This document shows, one piece after another, positions 43,553 through 52,063 of a stretch of 56,960 nt of DNA (positions are counted from its first letter, which is position 1; the number at the start of each line of letters is the position of its first letter). Position numbers and translations under genes: made by a program. The notes under the pieces are model-generated. The model searched no databases. It was not told the DNA's origin and saw nothing but the letters and a program-made list of their open reading frames with translations. The stretch spans positions 1 to 56,960 of the forward strand of contig JAIMAY010000017.1 of assembly GCA_023511725.1 (NCBI GenBank), written 5' to 3'. Source of the stretch: Alicyclobacillus sp. GTDB lineage: Bacteria; Bacillota; Bacilli; Alicyclobacillales; Alicyclobacillaceae.

Positions 43553-43759
43553 CTATATCAACACGAACAAGAGGCACGCGAGAGGGATGAAGCACCACAG
43601 AAAGCGGCGTTCGCGGCGATGGTAAGACTCGGTGGCCTCCTCAATCACGTTCAGCACAGCGAGGTCCCGCTCGGACAGGGGCTTGCCGTGCAGCAGCGCC
43701 TCGGAAGGCTTCGTCACGCGCACAGCTGTGAAGCGGAATTCTTCCAGCGAATCGTTCAT
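43553..43759 (-). CDS. Small tail-anchored hypothetical protein
   Basis: 68 residues: a soluble charged part (LEEFRFTAVRVTKPSEALLHGKPLSERDLAVLNVIEEATESYHRRERR, seen as residues 5-52 with landmarks GKPLSERDLAV) and one C-terminal membrane helix (FLWCFIPLACLLFVLI). Coding is supported by AAAGGAGG nine bases before the ATG, a minus-strand TATAAT upstream and a terminator downstream. No known family. The N-terminus faces the cytosol by topology. Confidence 0.6.
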   Translation of the reverse strand: MNDSLEEFRFTAVRVTKPSEALLHGKPLSERDLAVLNVIEEATESYHRRERRFLWCFIPLACLLFVLI

Positions 43760-43816
43760 GCCGGTGCCTCCTTTTACTGCCGGCCTTCACCCGATCATGC
43801 AACTCAGTCTATTCAC

Positions 43817-43822
43817 ATTATA
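43817..43822 (-). promoter_or_regulatory. -10 element of the small tail-anchored gene
   Basis: TATAAT on the minus strand, about 58 bases before the start codon; the -35 is poor. Confidence 0.35.
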
Positions 43823-43881
43823 GACACAAAGTACACAGAAATGCCACGGGTTTGTCACAAAAATGTTGGACGCGGCTTCCG

Positions 43882-43911
43882 GTTGACGGGGTGTAGAGCA
43901 GTTCTTCATAA
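43882..43911 (+). promoter_or_regulatory. Promoter of the LLM-MDR-flavin reductase operon
   Basis: TTGACG (43882-43887), 18-base spacer, CATAAT (43906-43911), about 65 bases upstream of the GTG start. Confidence 0.5.
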
Positions 43912-43977
43912 TGAACGGAGAATTCAGTCACTCTATCGGGCGGTCGTGAAAGGGCCGGCTGGAAGGAGGGCACGGGC

Positions 43978-45231
43978 GTGAAATTCGGCATCTTCTACGA
44001 GCACCAGTTGCCGCGGCCGTGGGCGGAGGATGATGAGCATCGGTTGCTGAAGGAAGCCCTGGAACAGGTCGAACTGGCGGACAGGCTGGGATTTGATTAT
44101 GTGTGGGAAGTTGAGCACCACTTTCTCGAGGAATACAGCCACTCCTCGGCTCCGGAGGTCTTTCTCGCCGCATGCTCGCAGCGAACGCGGCGCATCCGGC
44201 TCGGGCACGGGATTGTCCAATTGCCGCCCGCGTTCAACCACACGGCGCGCGTGGCGGAACGCATTGCCACGTTGGACCTGATCTCGGATGGGCGGGTGGA
44301 GTTCGGTACGGGGGAATCGTCGTCCAACATGGAGCTCGGCGGCTTTCATATTCCGCGTTCGGAAAAGCGGGCGCAATGGGAGGAAGCGTTGGACGCCGTG
44401 ACGCGGATGATGGTGGAGACACCGTTCGCGGGGTACGACGGGCGTTACCTCAAGATGCCGGTACGCAACGTGGTCCCTAAGCCGCTGCAGAAGCCGCACC
44501 CGCCGCTGTGGGTTGCGTGCAGCCGCCGTGAAACCATTCACCTCGCCGCAACCAAAGGACTGGGCGCACTGTCGTTCTCGTTCGTGGAGCCCGAGCAAGC
44601 GAAGGTGTGGGTGGATGACTACTACCGCACCCTGGCGTCGGAAGCGTGTGTTCCGGCCGGCTTCTCGGTCAATCCGAATGTCGCGGTGACCATCCCCTTC
44701 ATGTGCCATCCCGACGAAGCGGAGGCCATTGAGCGTGGGCTGGATGGCGCCCACTTCTTCGGCTACTCGTTGGCCTACTATTACGTGTTTGGCACCCATC
44801 GCCCGGGCCGGACGAACCTGTGGGAGGAGTTTCAGCGCAACCGGTCGAACTTTGGATTTGATCGGCGTATCGCAGCGCAGACCGGGCAAACGCTTGCGGC
44901 GCAGATGTTGGAACAGGGCATCGGATCCCTGCGCGGTGCCATCGGGACGCCGGATCAGATCCGTGAACTGCTGCGGCGGTACGAGGCGGCCGGCGTGGAT
45001 CAGGTGATCTTCGTGAGCCAGGCGGGTCGTAACCGCCATGAACACATCTGCGAATCCATGGAGTGGTTTGCGCGCGAGGTCATGCCGGAATTCAAGGAAC
45101 GGGACGAGCGGCGTCAGCGCGAGAAGCAGGAGCGGCTGGCCGAGGCGGTGGAAAGTGCGCTGGCCCGGCGTCAGCCTCCGCGCACGGCACCGCCCGACTA
45201 CACCGTTCCAGCCGCACCGGAGGTGTTCTGA
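43978..45231 (+). CDS. LLM-class flavin-dependent monooxygenase
   Basis: 417-residue luciferase-like TIM barrel: MKFGIFYEHQLPRPW, FDYVWEVEHHFLEEYSHSSAPEVFLAA, RIRLGHGIVQLPP, GRVEFGTGESSSNMELGGF. A charged helical tail of about 45 residues (EFKERDERRQREKQERLAEA) extends beyond the barrel. GTG start at 43978 after GGAAGGAGG. Members use FMNH2 from a partner reductase; the reductase two genes on (46260) fits this. Substrate unknown. Its stop shares a base with the next start (TGATG). Confidence 0.88.
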   Translation: MKFGIFYEHQLPRPWAEDDEHRLLKEALEQVELADRLGFDYVWEVEHHFLEEYSHSSAPEVFLAACSQRTRRIRLGHGIVQLPPAFNHTARVAERIATLDLISDGRVEFGTGESSSNMELGGFHIPRSEKRAQWEEALDAVTRMMVETPFAGYDGRYLKMPVRNVVPKPLQKPHPPLWVACSRRETIHLAATKGLGALSFSFVEPEQAKVWVDDYYRTLASEACVPAGFSVNPNVAVTIPFMCHPDEAEAIERGLDGAHFFGYSLAYYYVFGTHRPGRTNLWEEFQRNRSNFGFDRRIAAQTGQTLAAQMLEQGIGSLRGAIGTPDQIRELLRRYEAAGVDQVIFVSQAGRNRHEHICESMEWFAREVMPEFKERDERRQREKQERLAEAVESALARRQPPRTAPPDYTVPAAPEVF

Positions 45232-46244
45232 TGACCGTCAATCGACGGATTTTGCTGGTTCGCCGGCCGCACGGGATGCCGATGGCAGACGATTTTGCCA
45301 TCGTGGAGGGTCCGGTTCCGGAACCGGCGGAAGGCGAGATGCTGATCCGCACCCTCTATCTCTCCGTCGATCCGTACATGCGCGGCCGCATGAACGATGC
45401 TCGGTCGTACGTGCCGCCGTTTGCGCTGAATGAGGTGGTGGAGGGGGGCGTGATTGGCCAGGTGGTGGCGTCACGCCACACGGCGTATCGCGCTGGCGAT
45501 ATCGTGGTGGGCACCCTGGGCTGGGCCGACTACAACCTGTCGGACGGGCGCGGGCTGCGCCGGTTGGATCCGAGCGCTGCGCCCATCACCGCAGCGCTGG
45601 GCGTGCTGGGAATGCCAGGCTTGACTGCGTACGTCGGTACCCTCGACATCGGCCGCGTCCAGACAGGCGAAACGTTCGTGGTGTCCGCTGCGGCGGGCGC
45701 GGTGGGTTCTGTGGCTGGGCAGATTGCGAAGATTCACGGGTGCCGCGTGGTGGGCATCGCAGGTTCCGACGAGAAATGCCGTTGGGTCACGGAGGAACTG
45801 GGCTTTGATGCGGCGGTGAACTACCGTGCCGCGGGCTCGCTGGTCGCAGCGCTGCGCGAAGCCTGTCCCAACGGCGTGGACGTGTACTTTGACAACGTCG
45901 GCGGCGACGTGACAGATGCGGTGCTACCGCTCCTCAACGACTTTGCCCGAATTGCGCTATGCGGGCAGATAGCCCTGTACAACCTCGAGAAACCCGACAT
46001 GGGTCCACGCAACTGGAGTTATCTGCTCATCCACCGCGCGACCTTGCAGGGCTTCATCGTGCGAGATCACGCCCATCGCGCCGGGCAGGCTTATGCCGAC
46101 CTCGCGCGCTGGATCCAGGAGGGGCGCATTCGTTGGCGGGAGCACATCGTGGAGGGGCTCGAGAACACCATCGATGCCTTCCTCGGCCTGTTCCGCGGTG
46201 ACAATATCGGCAAGCAGTTGGTCAAAGTCGCTGATCCGGCGTGA
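45231..46244 (+). CDS. NADP-dependent MDR oxidoreductase (CurA/prostaglandin-reductase-like)
   Basis: 337 residues, zinc-free MDR protein of the leukotriene B4 dehydrogenase/CurA group. LYLSVDPYMRGRMND and NEVVEGGVIGQVVASRH mark the N-terminal domain, VSAAAGAVGSVAGQIAKIHGCRVVGIAGSDEKC the NADP site, and VDVYFDNVGGDVTDAVLPLL the family block. It should reduce an enone or enoyl double bond with NADPH. The start at 45231 follows GGAGG and overlaps the LLM gene stop by one base, indicating coupled translation. Confidence 0.92.
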   Translation: MTVNRRILLVRRPHGMPMADDFAIVEGPVPEPAEGEMLIRTLYLSVDPYMRGRMNDARSYVPPFALNEVVEGGVIGQVVASRHTAYRAGDIVVGTLGWADYNLSDGRGLRRLDPSAAPITAALGVLGMPGLTAYVGTLDIGRVQTGETFVVSAAAGAVGSVAGQIAKIHGCRVVGIAGSDEKCRWVTEELGFDAAVNYRAAGSLVAALREACPNGVDVYFDNVGGDVTDAVLPLLNDFARIALCGQIALYNLEKPDMGPRNWSYLLIHRATLQGFIVRDHAHRAGQAYADLARWIQEGRIRWREHIVEGLENTIDAFLGLFRGDNIGKQLVKVADPA

Positions 46245-46259
46245 GACGGAGGCACCGGC

Positions 46260-46904
46260 ATGCTGTCCTTGGATGTGGAGCAACTGCGCTGGCAGGATTG
46301 TTACAAGCTGCTGATTGGCGCCATCGTGCCGCGGCCCATCGCGTTTGTTTCGACGCAGTCGGCGGCGGGGGTGCGGAATCTGGCGGCCTTCAGTTTCTTC
46401 AATGCGATTTGTCCCAAGCCGATGCTGGTATCGTTTGCGCCCATGCGGCGCCCCGACGGGAGCAAGAAGGACACGCTCGTCAACATCGAACAGACGGGTG
46501 AATTCGTGATCAACGTGGTGAGTGAGGATATTGTGCATCACATGAACGAGACGGCGCCCGATTTCCCGTTCGACGTGGATGAATGGGACTACGCGGGGCT
46601 CACTCCGGTGCCATCGCTGAAGGTCAGGCCGGCGCGCATCGCGGAGAGTCCGCTGCAGATGGAGTGTCGGCTGCATCAGGTGCTGCATCTCAGCGAGGAA
46701 CCGGGCGGGGGGAGTTTGGTGATCGGCCGCGTGGTGCACGTGCACGTGCGGCCTGATGCCTATGATCGCGGCCGTATCCTGCCCAACGTGCTGCGCGCCG
46801 TGGGGCGCATGGGTGGTGACGTGTACGCGCGCACCACGGACCGATTTGAGCTGCCACGGCCACCGCTGCCGGAGGCGTTTCGCACTTCCCCCGGCGATTC
46901 GTAA
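46260..46904 (+). CDS. Flavin reductase-like FMN-binding protein
   Basis: 214 residues of the flavin reductase (DIM6/NTAB, flavoredoxin) split-barrel fold: YKLLIGAIVPRPIAFVSTQSAAGVRNLAAFSFFNAICPKPMLVSFAP is the flavin-binding N-terminal block (landmarks PRPIAFVST and NLAAFSFFNAI), then NIEQTGEFVINVVSE. It should supply reduced flavin to the LLM monooxygenase 1 kb upstream and, being the only such gene in the window, could also serve HpaB. It lies 15 bases after the MDR gene. Confidence 0.9.
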   Translation: MLSLDVEQLRWQDCYKLLIGAIVPRPIAFVSTQSAAGVRNLAAFSFFNAICPKPMLVSFAPMRRPDGSKKDTLVNIEQTGEFVINVVSEDIVHHMNETAPDFPFDVDEWDYAGLTPVPSLKVRPARIAESPLQMECRLHQVLHLSEEPGGGSLVIGRVVHVHVRPDAYDRGRILPNVLRAVGRMGGDVYARTTDRFELPRPPLPEAFRTSPGDS

Positions 46905-46907
46905 AAC

Positions 46908-46938
46908 CGGCGCCGCCCTGAGGTGAGGGGCGGCGCCG
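46908..46938. terminator. Bidirectional terminator between convergent operons
   Basis: CGGCGCCGCCC (46908-46918) pairs with GGGCGGCGCCG (46928-46938); 11 base pairs. On the minus strand a GGTTTTAC tail follows, on the plus strand there is no T run, so it suits the minus-strand gene best and may also stop the plus-strand operon. Confidence 0.65.
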
Positions 46939-46958
46939 TCGCATGCTGAGTGTGTCCG

Positions 46959-48107
46959 TCAATCGTCGGCGCAGGCGGCTTCGGCGAGGGCGAGATCGCG
47001 CACCGCGTCTTGAGGTGTGATGAGGCCGGCGCGGTTGGGGTCCTGGCACATGGCACATAGGTCGTACCACCGCGCGCGCACCAGCGCCGCGTACCATCCC
47101 TGCCGATCCGGCAGATTCACGGTCCCCGCATACGGCTGCAACTCCCCCGTCTCGGCGGCTGTGCGCAGCCGCTCCCCGGCGGTACGGACGTGCATCACCG
47201 CGTCCACATCGGGATGGCGCGGAACAGCGGCGAGCAGGGTATCGAGCGCGGGCACTCCGGACGCGGGGACATGGCCTTCGATGCGCAGGGTCTGTGGGAC
47301 CCAGCCCTCCATCACGATGCGACCACGTTCACAGATGATCTCCCAGCGCGTGATCTCCTCCACCTGAGGCAAGCGGGTGAACCCATGGTAATACGTGACG
47401 GGGACGGTCGCGCCATGCTCGTCGCGGTGCAGCGCTGTGGCGAACACCCTGTCATGCGAACCGTCGTCACCCGCCAGGCGGCCGCCGGCGATGGTCTCCG
47501 CTTCGCCGAACCAGTGACGCGCGACCTCGAAAAAGTGCACGCCATGCTCGATGAAGATACCGCCGCTGCGGCGCTCGTCCCAGAACCAATGGCCGTGCGC
47601 CATGACGCGGTGTGCGGCGTTGACCAGGCTGGCCTGTTCCGTGCGCCCGAGCCAGCCGCCGCGCAGCACCTGGGCGACGGCTTCCACGAGGGGACTGTGC
47701 CGCATCACCAGATCGACCACCAACGCCTTTTGGCGTGCGGCCGCCAGGTGCACATTGGCGGCCAGCGCCTCGGCGGACAGGGCTCCCGGCTTCTCCAGAA
47801 ACACGTGCCGTCCGCGCTCCAGGGCGCGACGCGTCAACTCCGCCTGTGTGTCGGGCGGCGTGGCGATGATGACCACGTCCACCTCTGCGCGGTCCACCAA
47901 CTCTTCCGCCGTCGAGTATTCCTCGGGCGGCTGTGCACCTTGGCGCTGCGTCAGCCATGCGTCTACCACCGCGCGCCGTTTGGCGGGAGTGCGGGCCGCC
48001 ACGGCGCTGAGCGTGAACTCGGGTAGGGGTGCCAGAGACTCGGTGAGGAAGGCGGCGAATGCGCCGGCACCGGCAATGCCGACGCGGTACACCGGATGCA
48101 GCGGCAT
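46959..48107 (-). CDS. Gfo/Idh/MocA-family oxidoreductase
   Basis: 382 residues: N-terminal Rossmann domain (YRVGIAGAGAFAAFLTESL, then VDVVIIATPPDTQAELTRRALERGRHVFLEKPGALSAE, with the EKP motif holding the catalytic Lys) and C-terminal alpha/beta domain (HGHWFWDERRSGGIFIEHGVHFFEVARHWFGE with the His usual in the active site). It should be an NAD(P) sugar- or inositol-type dehydrogenase. ATG at 48107 after AAGGAGGAGAAA. It is a single gene; the substrate is unknown. Confidence 0.9.
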   Translation of the reverse strand: MPLHPVYRVGIAGAGAFAAFLTESLAPLPEFTLSAVAARTPAKRRAVVDAWLTQRQGAQPPEEYSTAEELVDRAEVDVVIIATPPDTQAELTRRALERGRHVFLEKPGALSAEALAANVHLAAARQKALVVDLVMRHSPLVEAVAQVLRGGWLGRTEQASLVNAAHRVMAHGHWFWDERRSGGIFIEHGVHFFEVARHWFGEAETIAGGRLAGDDGSHDRVFATALHRDEHGATVPVTYYHGFTRLPQVEEITRWEIICERGRIVMEGWVPQTLRIEGHVPASGVPALDTLLAAVPRHPDVDAVMHVRTAGERLRTAAETGELQPYAGTVNLPDRQGWYAALVRARWYDLCAMCQDPNRAGLITPQDAVRDLALAEAACADD

Positions 48108-48186
48108 CGGTTTCTCCTCCTTCCGCAGTCCATGAAAAATAGGCTCAGACACACCACGCGTCTGAGCCCATTGTAGCACGAGCGTG

Positions 48187-49152
48187 TCAGCCGGCCGTGC
48201 GCTGCCGTGCCAGCCTGCGCGGCCGCCAGACCCGCAGATACTCCGCGGTGAAGTAACTGCCGAGGACGAACAGCGCTGCCAACACCTGCGCCGCGATACC
48301 CTCTCGATTGGGGAACAGGGCGAACCATACGCCCATCCAGTCCGGAATGGAGAAGCCCAGGTCCGTCGTCGGAAGCCATCCGGCCTGCTGCATCTCCTGC
48401 ACTTCCTCCCCCACCATGACAACCAGGACCAATCCGAGAAGGATCCCGGTGAACACCAGCATCTTTTTGTATGGCAGCCTGTTGTGGGCGGCGAACGTCA
48501 GGACGGCCACCAGCGCGGTCAGCGCCAGGCCGGCCAGCGTTCCGAGCAGGACTGTCTGCGATCCGACCTGATACCGCAGGTTTTGCAGGAATAGGACCAC
48601 TTCGAAGCCTTCGCGGTAAATGGCCGAGAACCCCAACAACACGAGGCCGCGCCAGGCCAGGGATACGCCGGTCTGCGCCTCTTGCATCAGTTCCTGTTTG
48701 CGCCGGTTGTGGTGTGCAATCCAGCCGGTCCAATAGATGCGGTGGAAGAACCAATTCATCACGAGCAGCAGCACCAACACGGCGAGCAGACCCGTCGCTG
48801 CCTGGATGTCCAGCTCCGGCGCCTGGACACTGGACAAGAGGCCCACCACCGCAAACCACGTCACGATGGTGACGCCGAACGCAAGGCCGGAACCGGCGGC
48901 GATAGGTTTCCAGAAGCTGTTGCCGGTGCGAACCAATCCTGCGATGATGGCGGACAACACGAGGATGGCCTCCAGCCCCTCGCGGAACACCAAGATACCC
49001 GTGTCGAGGATGGCGGCGGATCGAGAAAGGTGGGATTCGGCAGGGTCCGGCGCCCCTGAGGCGGTGAGTCCCTGCCACACCAACACCGCGACCACCACGG
49101 CGGCCGCAGACCACAGCACAACGGAGCGCACGCGCCGAATGCGATTCTGCAA
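48187..49152 (-). CDS. FTR1-family iron permease (EfeU-like)
   Basis: 321 residues, about eight membrane segments. Two REGxE motifs, ILVFREGLEAILVLSAI (near 55) and SAIYREGFEVVLFLQNL (near 175), are the iron-binding signatures of FTR1/EfeU permeases. An extra N-terminal hydrophobic segment of about 30 residues precedes the usual start. TTG start at 49152 supported by GGGAGGT. EfeO and EfeB partners are absent nearby, so it may work alone or with a ferroxidase elsewhere. A palindromic site and a good promoter lie upstream. Confidence 0.9.
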   Translation of the reverse strand: MQNRIRRVRSVVLWSAAAVVVAVLVWQGLTASGAPDPAESHLSRSAAILDTGILVFREGLEAILVLSAIIAGLVRTGNSFWKPIAAGSGLAFGVTIVTWFAVVGLLSSVQAPELDIQAATGLLAVLVLLLVMNWFFHRIYWTGWIAHHNRRKQELMQEAQTGVSLAWRGLVLLGFSAIYREGFEVVLFLQNLRYQVGSQTVLLGTLAGLALTALVAVLTFAAHNRLPYKKMLVFTGILLGLVLVVMVGEEVQEMQQAGWLPTTDLGFSIPDWMGVWFALFPNREGIAAQVLAALFVLGSYFTAEYLRVWRPRRLARQRTAG

Positions 49153-49243
49153 GCGGATGACCTCCCTGGTTATGTAGAGTTATTCGATGCTGGGGCATCG
49201 TGAAGCGGATCCACCGTGGCCACGGTCGGACAAAACATGACTT

Positions 49244-49260
49244 GTGAAATCAACTTTCAC
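49244..49260. repeat. Inverted repeat at the ftr1 transcription start
   Basis: GTGAAA (49244-49249) and TTTCAC (49255-49260) flank TCAAC. It falls just downstream of the -10 box of the minus-strand promoter, an operator-like position. Confidence 0.35.
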
Positions 49261-49267
49261 GCCACGA

Positions 49268-49296
49268 ATTATAGAGTTCGTAACGTAAAAGATCAA
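49268..49296 (-). promoter_or_regulatory. Promoter of the FTR1 permease gene
   Basis: On the minus strand TTGATC (plus 49291-49296), exactly 17 bases, TATAAT (plus 49268-49273), about 110 bases upstream of the TTG start. Confidence 0.65.
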
Positions 49297-49298
49297 GT

Positions 49299-49314
49299 AT
49301 TAGTCACGACTAAT
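49299..49314. promoter_or_regulatory. Palindrome upstream of the ftr1 -35 box
   Basis: ATTAGTCACGACTAAT has seven-base perfect arms with a two-base centre, abutting the -35 box of the iron permease promoter. A metal-dependent regulator of the DtxR/MntR or Fur type, or an activator, could bind here. Confidence 0.45.
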
Positions 49315-49404
49315 TGTTCTTCAGTTCCGTCATCCGTTGAGGATGGCACACGGAGCCAGGGGAAGAGCAGGCGGACGCCCGTTCCTCGTCCGCCCATCGA
49401 GGTT

Positions 49405-49977
49405 TCAGGGGGCGAGTTGTTTTAACCCAATGCCGATGAGGAGCGTACCGGCGACGATCACGCCCCACTCCCCCAGCCAGCGCGCCAGCACACGCCGGCT
49501 GAGGCGGTTGCCCGCCCAGATGAGGAGATAGCCCCAGACGGCGATGGAGAAGATGATGCGCCAGGTTGCACCGTGATTGGCCAGTGCGGCCCCTGCGCTG
49601 CTTGCGAGGTTGGTGAAGGACAGCGCGAGACCGAGAAGGATCCCGTCTTGGAGTTTCAGCGGACCCGCCACCTGTGACGTGGACACCGGCCGAAATCCGC
49701 GACTGAGCAGCATCCAAGTCCCCACGGCGCAGAGAATGGCGCACGCGACGAACTGAGCCGTGCTCGGCGACACCAACTGCTCCACCCGGTCCGCTGCGTA
49801 CGCGCCCAACGCCGCTGCGCCCAGCCCGATGGCGTTGACCACCAGATTCACGCGGTGGGGAAAGCGCACACCGGCGGCACCATACGCGACACCCACGCCG
49901 GTGTTGTCGAGGTTCGACGCTATCCCCACCAGGTTCACCAGGAGCCACGAGGGTTGGAGGAGGTTTGTCGCGTCCAT
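49405..49977 (-). CDS. YtaF/MntP-like membrane protein
   Basis: 190 residues with six membrane segments. VGIASNLDNTGVGVAYGAAGVRFPHRVNLVVNAIG and GLALSFTNLASSAGAALA are the paired Asp/Asn-containing motifs of the YtaF (sporulation membrane protein) and MntP (manganese efflux) superfamily; NLDNxGVGxAYG is closer to YtaF. It may export Mn2+ or another divalent ion. No good ribosome binding site is seen near the ATG at 49977 except GAAAG. It is upstream of, and in the same direction as, the FTR1 gene, which has its own promoter. Confidence 0.85.
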   Translation of the reverse strand: MDATNLLQPSWLLVNLVGIASNLDNTGVGVAYGAAGVRFPHRVNLVVNAIGLGAAALGAYAADRVEQLVSPSTAQFVACAILCAVGTWMLLSRGFRPVSTSQVAGPLKLQDGILLGLALSFTNLASSAGAALANHGATWRIIFSIAVWGYLLIWAGNRLSRRVLARWLGEWGVIVAGTLLIGIGLKQLAP

Positions 49978-50083
49978 CGGTGATGCACCCCGCTTTCTTC
50001 AAGGTGATCCATTTCATGGCGATGGCGGCTCGAATGAACTGGACAAGTGCCGCGTGTCCGGCGGGCACTGGGCGCGTACCCCG

Positions 50084-50112
50084 TTGCGGGCATCCTGTGC
50101 GCGGTGTATAAT
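50084..50112 (+). promoter_or_regulatory. Promoter of pheB-hom
   Basis: TTGCGG (50084-50089), 17-base spacer, TATAAT (50107-50112), about 90 bases upstream of the pheB start. Confidence 0.65.
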
Positions 50113-50198
50113 CGTTCACAATACGAAGACATCTGTTTACCTGTTGTGTACACGGTGGGGTTCTGCGGAAAACCGCGCCGCGGTGAGGAGGGATCAGG

Positions 50199-50648
50199 GT
50201 GTCCGACGACCCGTATTACCTGATTCGCCGCTCGCATCTGCCGGAGGTGATCCGCAAAACGGTAGAGGTGACGGAGTTGCTGCAGCAACATCCGGAACTC
50301 AGTGTGATGGAGGCCGTCCGGCAGGTGGGGATCTCGCGCAGCGCGTACTACAAGTATAAGGACGTGGCCCGACCATTTTTCTCGGCGGTGGCCGGGCATA
50401 TCGTCACTTTCGCGCTGACGTTGCGCCATCTGCCAGGTGTGCTGTCGGAGGTGCTGAACCTGTTCGCGCGCTGCCGAGGGAACATCCTGACCATCAACCA
50501 GTCGCTTCCGCTGCAGGGGATGGCGACCGTCATCGTCTCGGTGGAAACACGGGACATGACGGCGTCCGTGGAGGAGGTCTTGGACCAGCTGAGGGACCTC
50601 GACGGTGTCACCCAGGCCGTGGTGGTGGGCGAGAGCCTGAGCGGCTGA
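50199..50648 (+). CDS. pheB: ACT-domain protein PheB (UPF0735)
   Basis: 149 residues. The N-terminal half has a helix-turn-helix-like stretch (SVMEAVRQVGISRSAYYKYKD), the C-terminal half an ACT domain (LRHLPGVLSEVLNLFARCRGNILTINQSLP). It matches the PheB/UPF0735 family that in many Firmicutes precedes hom or pheA and is thought to sense an amino acid. GTG start at 50199 with GAGGAGGG. It sits 104 bases before hom, presumably in one transcript, where it may regulate the aspartate-family pathway. Confidence 0.92.
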   Translation: MSDDPYYLIRRSHLPEVIRKTVEVTELLQQHPELSVMEAVRQVGISRSAYYKYKDVARPFFSAVAGHIVTFALTLRHLPGVLSEVLNLFARCRGNILTINQSLPLQGMATVIVSVETRDMTASVEEVLDQLRDLDGVTQAVVVGESLSG

Positions 50649-50751
50649 AGAGGTTGAGGCGTCGGTCCGGCTGGGGCGTGTGACCGTATGCGAGAGCCCG
50701 GGTTGCGCAAGCAAGACGCGTAGACAAACAGAGGGAGAGAGGGAAATCAGA

Positions 50752-52053
50752 ATGGACGTATGCATCGGTCTGCTGGGATGCGGCACCGTGGGCGCAGGTG
50801 TCGTGGAGTTGGTTCGGAGACGCACCGACAAGATTGAGGCACTCACCGGCAGCCGGCCGGTGATTCGGCGCATCCTCGTCCGCAACCCGGATAAACCTCG
50901 GGCGGTTCCCCTCGACAAATCGCTTCTGACCACGCGCGCGGAGGATATCCTCACGGATCCGGAGGTCCGTGTGGTGGTCGAGACCATGGGCGGGATCGAG
51001 CCGGCCCGACAATATGTACTCGCCGCGCTGCGTGCGGGAAAGCATGTGGTGACGGCCAACAAGGACCTGATGGCCCTGCACGGGACAGAGCTTCTGGAGA
51101 CCGCCGCGGAAGCCGGCGTGGACCTGATGTACGAGGCGGCGGTGGGCGGTGCCATTCCCGTCATCCGCCCGCTGCAGGAGTGCCTGACGGCCAATGAGAT
51201 CAGCGAGATCAAGGGCATCGTCAACGGCACGACCAATTACATCCTGTCCAAGATGACGGAGACCGGCGCGGATTTGGGTGAAGTGCTCCGGGAAGCGCAG
51301 GCGCTCGGTTACGCCGAGGCGGACCCGTCCAGCGACGTGGACGGCCTGGATGCCGCCCGCAAGCTCGTGATCCTGGCCACGCTCGCGTTCCACGCCCCGG
51401 TGCGGCTTGACCAGGTCACGGTGCAGGGCATTCGGTCCATCACCGCCGCTGACGTGGCCTACGCGCGCGAGTTGGGTTACGTGATCAAACTGCTCGCCTC
51501 CGGTTCCTGCCACCAGGATAAGGTCGTGCTGCAGGTCCAGCCCACGCTGGTGCCGAAGCATCACCCGCTCGCGCATGTGGATGACGCCTACAACGCGCTG
51601 TTTGTGCGCGGCGATGCGGCGGGCAACCTGATGTTCTACGGCCGCGGCGCCGGATCCCTGCCGACTGCCAGTGCAGTGATGGGCGATGTGATTGAGGTGC
51701 TGCGCGGCATTGGCCTGCCCCAGGTTGGTGTGCGCGGCCCGGCGTGTCTGAGGCGGGTGGAGGTTCGCCCAGATCTGGTGCCGCCTCGCCGCTACTACAT
51801 CCGGATGACTGTCGCCGACAGGCCCGGCGTGTTTGCCCGCATCGCGGGTGTGTTCGGAGACGCCGAGGTCAGCATGGAGACGGTGGTGCAGCGGCGTGGC
51901 GGAAGGGCGTCGGCGGAGGTCGTGATCGTCACCCATGATGTACCGCTGCACCAACTCCAACGGGCCGTGGATCAGGTGGCCTTGCTGGAGAGTGTGGAGG
52001 CCGTCCACAACGTGCTGCCGCTGGAGACGGATGACGAGGTGAGCGACCGCTGA
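50752..52053 (+). CDS. hom: Homoserine dehydrogenase
   Basis: 433 residues with NAD(P) domain (IGLLGCGTVGAGVVEL), catalytic domain (VTANKDLMALHG with Lys, MYEAAVGGAIPVIRPL, GIVNGTTNYILSKM, LGYAEADPSSDVDGLDAARKL with the conserved Glu/Asp/Lys) and a C-terminal ACT domain (about 350-428) for threonine feedback. It reduces aspartate semialdehyde to homoserine, the branch to threonine and methionine. Start at 50752 after GAGGGAGAGAGGG. thrC and thrB do not follow; the next gene is convergent, only ten bases away. Confidence 0.96.
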   Translation: MDVCIGLLGCGTVGAGVVELVRRRTDKIEALTGSRPVIRRILVRNPDKPRAVPLDKSLLTTRAEDILTDPEVRVVVETMGGIEPARQYVLAALRAGKHVVTANKDLMALHGTELLETAAEAGVDLMYEAAVGGAIPVIRPLQECLTANEISEIKGIVNGTTNYILSKMTETGADLGEVLREAQALGYAEADPSSDVDGLDAARKLVILATLAFHAPVRLDQVTVQGIRSITAADVAYARELGYVIKLLASGSCHQDKVVLQVQPTLVPKHHPLAHVDDAYNALFVRGDAAGNLMFYGRGAGSLPTASAVMGDVIEVLRGIGLPQVGVRGPACLRRVEVRPDLVPPRRYYIRMTVADRPGVFARIAGVFGDAEVSMETVVQRRGGRASAEVVIVTHDVPLHQLQRAVDQVALLESVEAVHNVLPLETDDEVSDR

Positions 52054-52063
52054 CCACGCCGTC

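Noticed and set aside
50649-50751. Possible riboswitch or T-box before hom
   Set aside because: The 100 bases show no T-box (TGG-type) sequence, no SAM or lysine riboswitch core and no terminator/antiterminator pair.
50608-52008. 466-codon minus-strand frame opposite hom
   Set aside because: Antisense shadow of the homoserine dehydrogenase gene; no motif.
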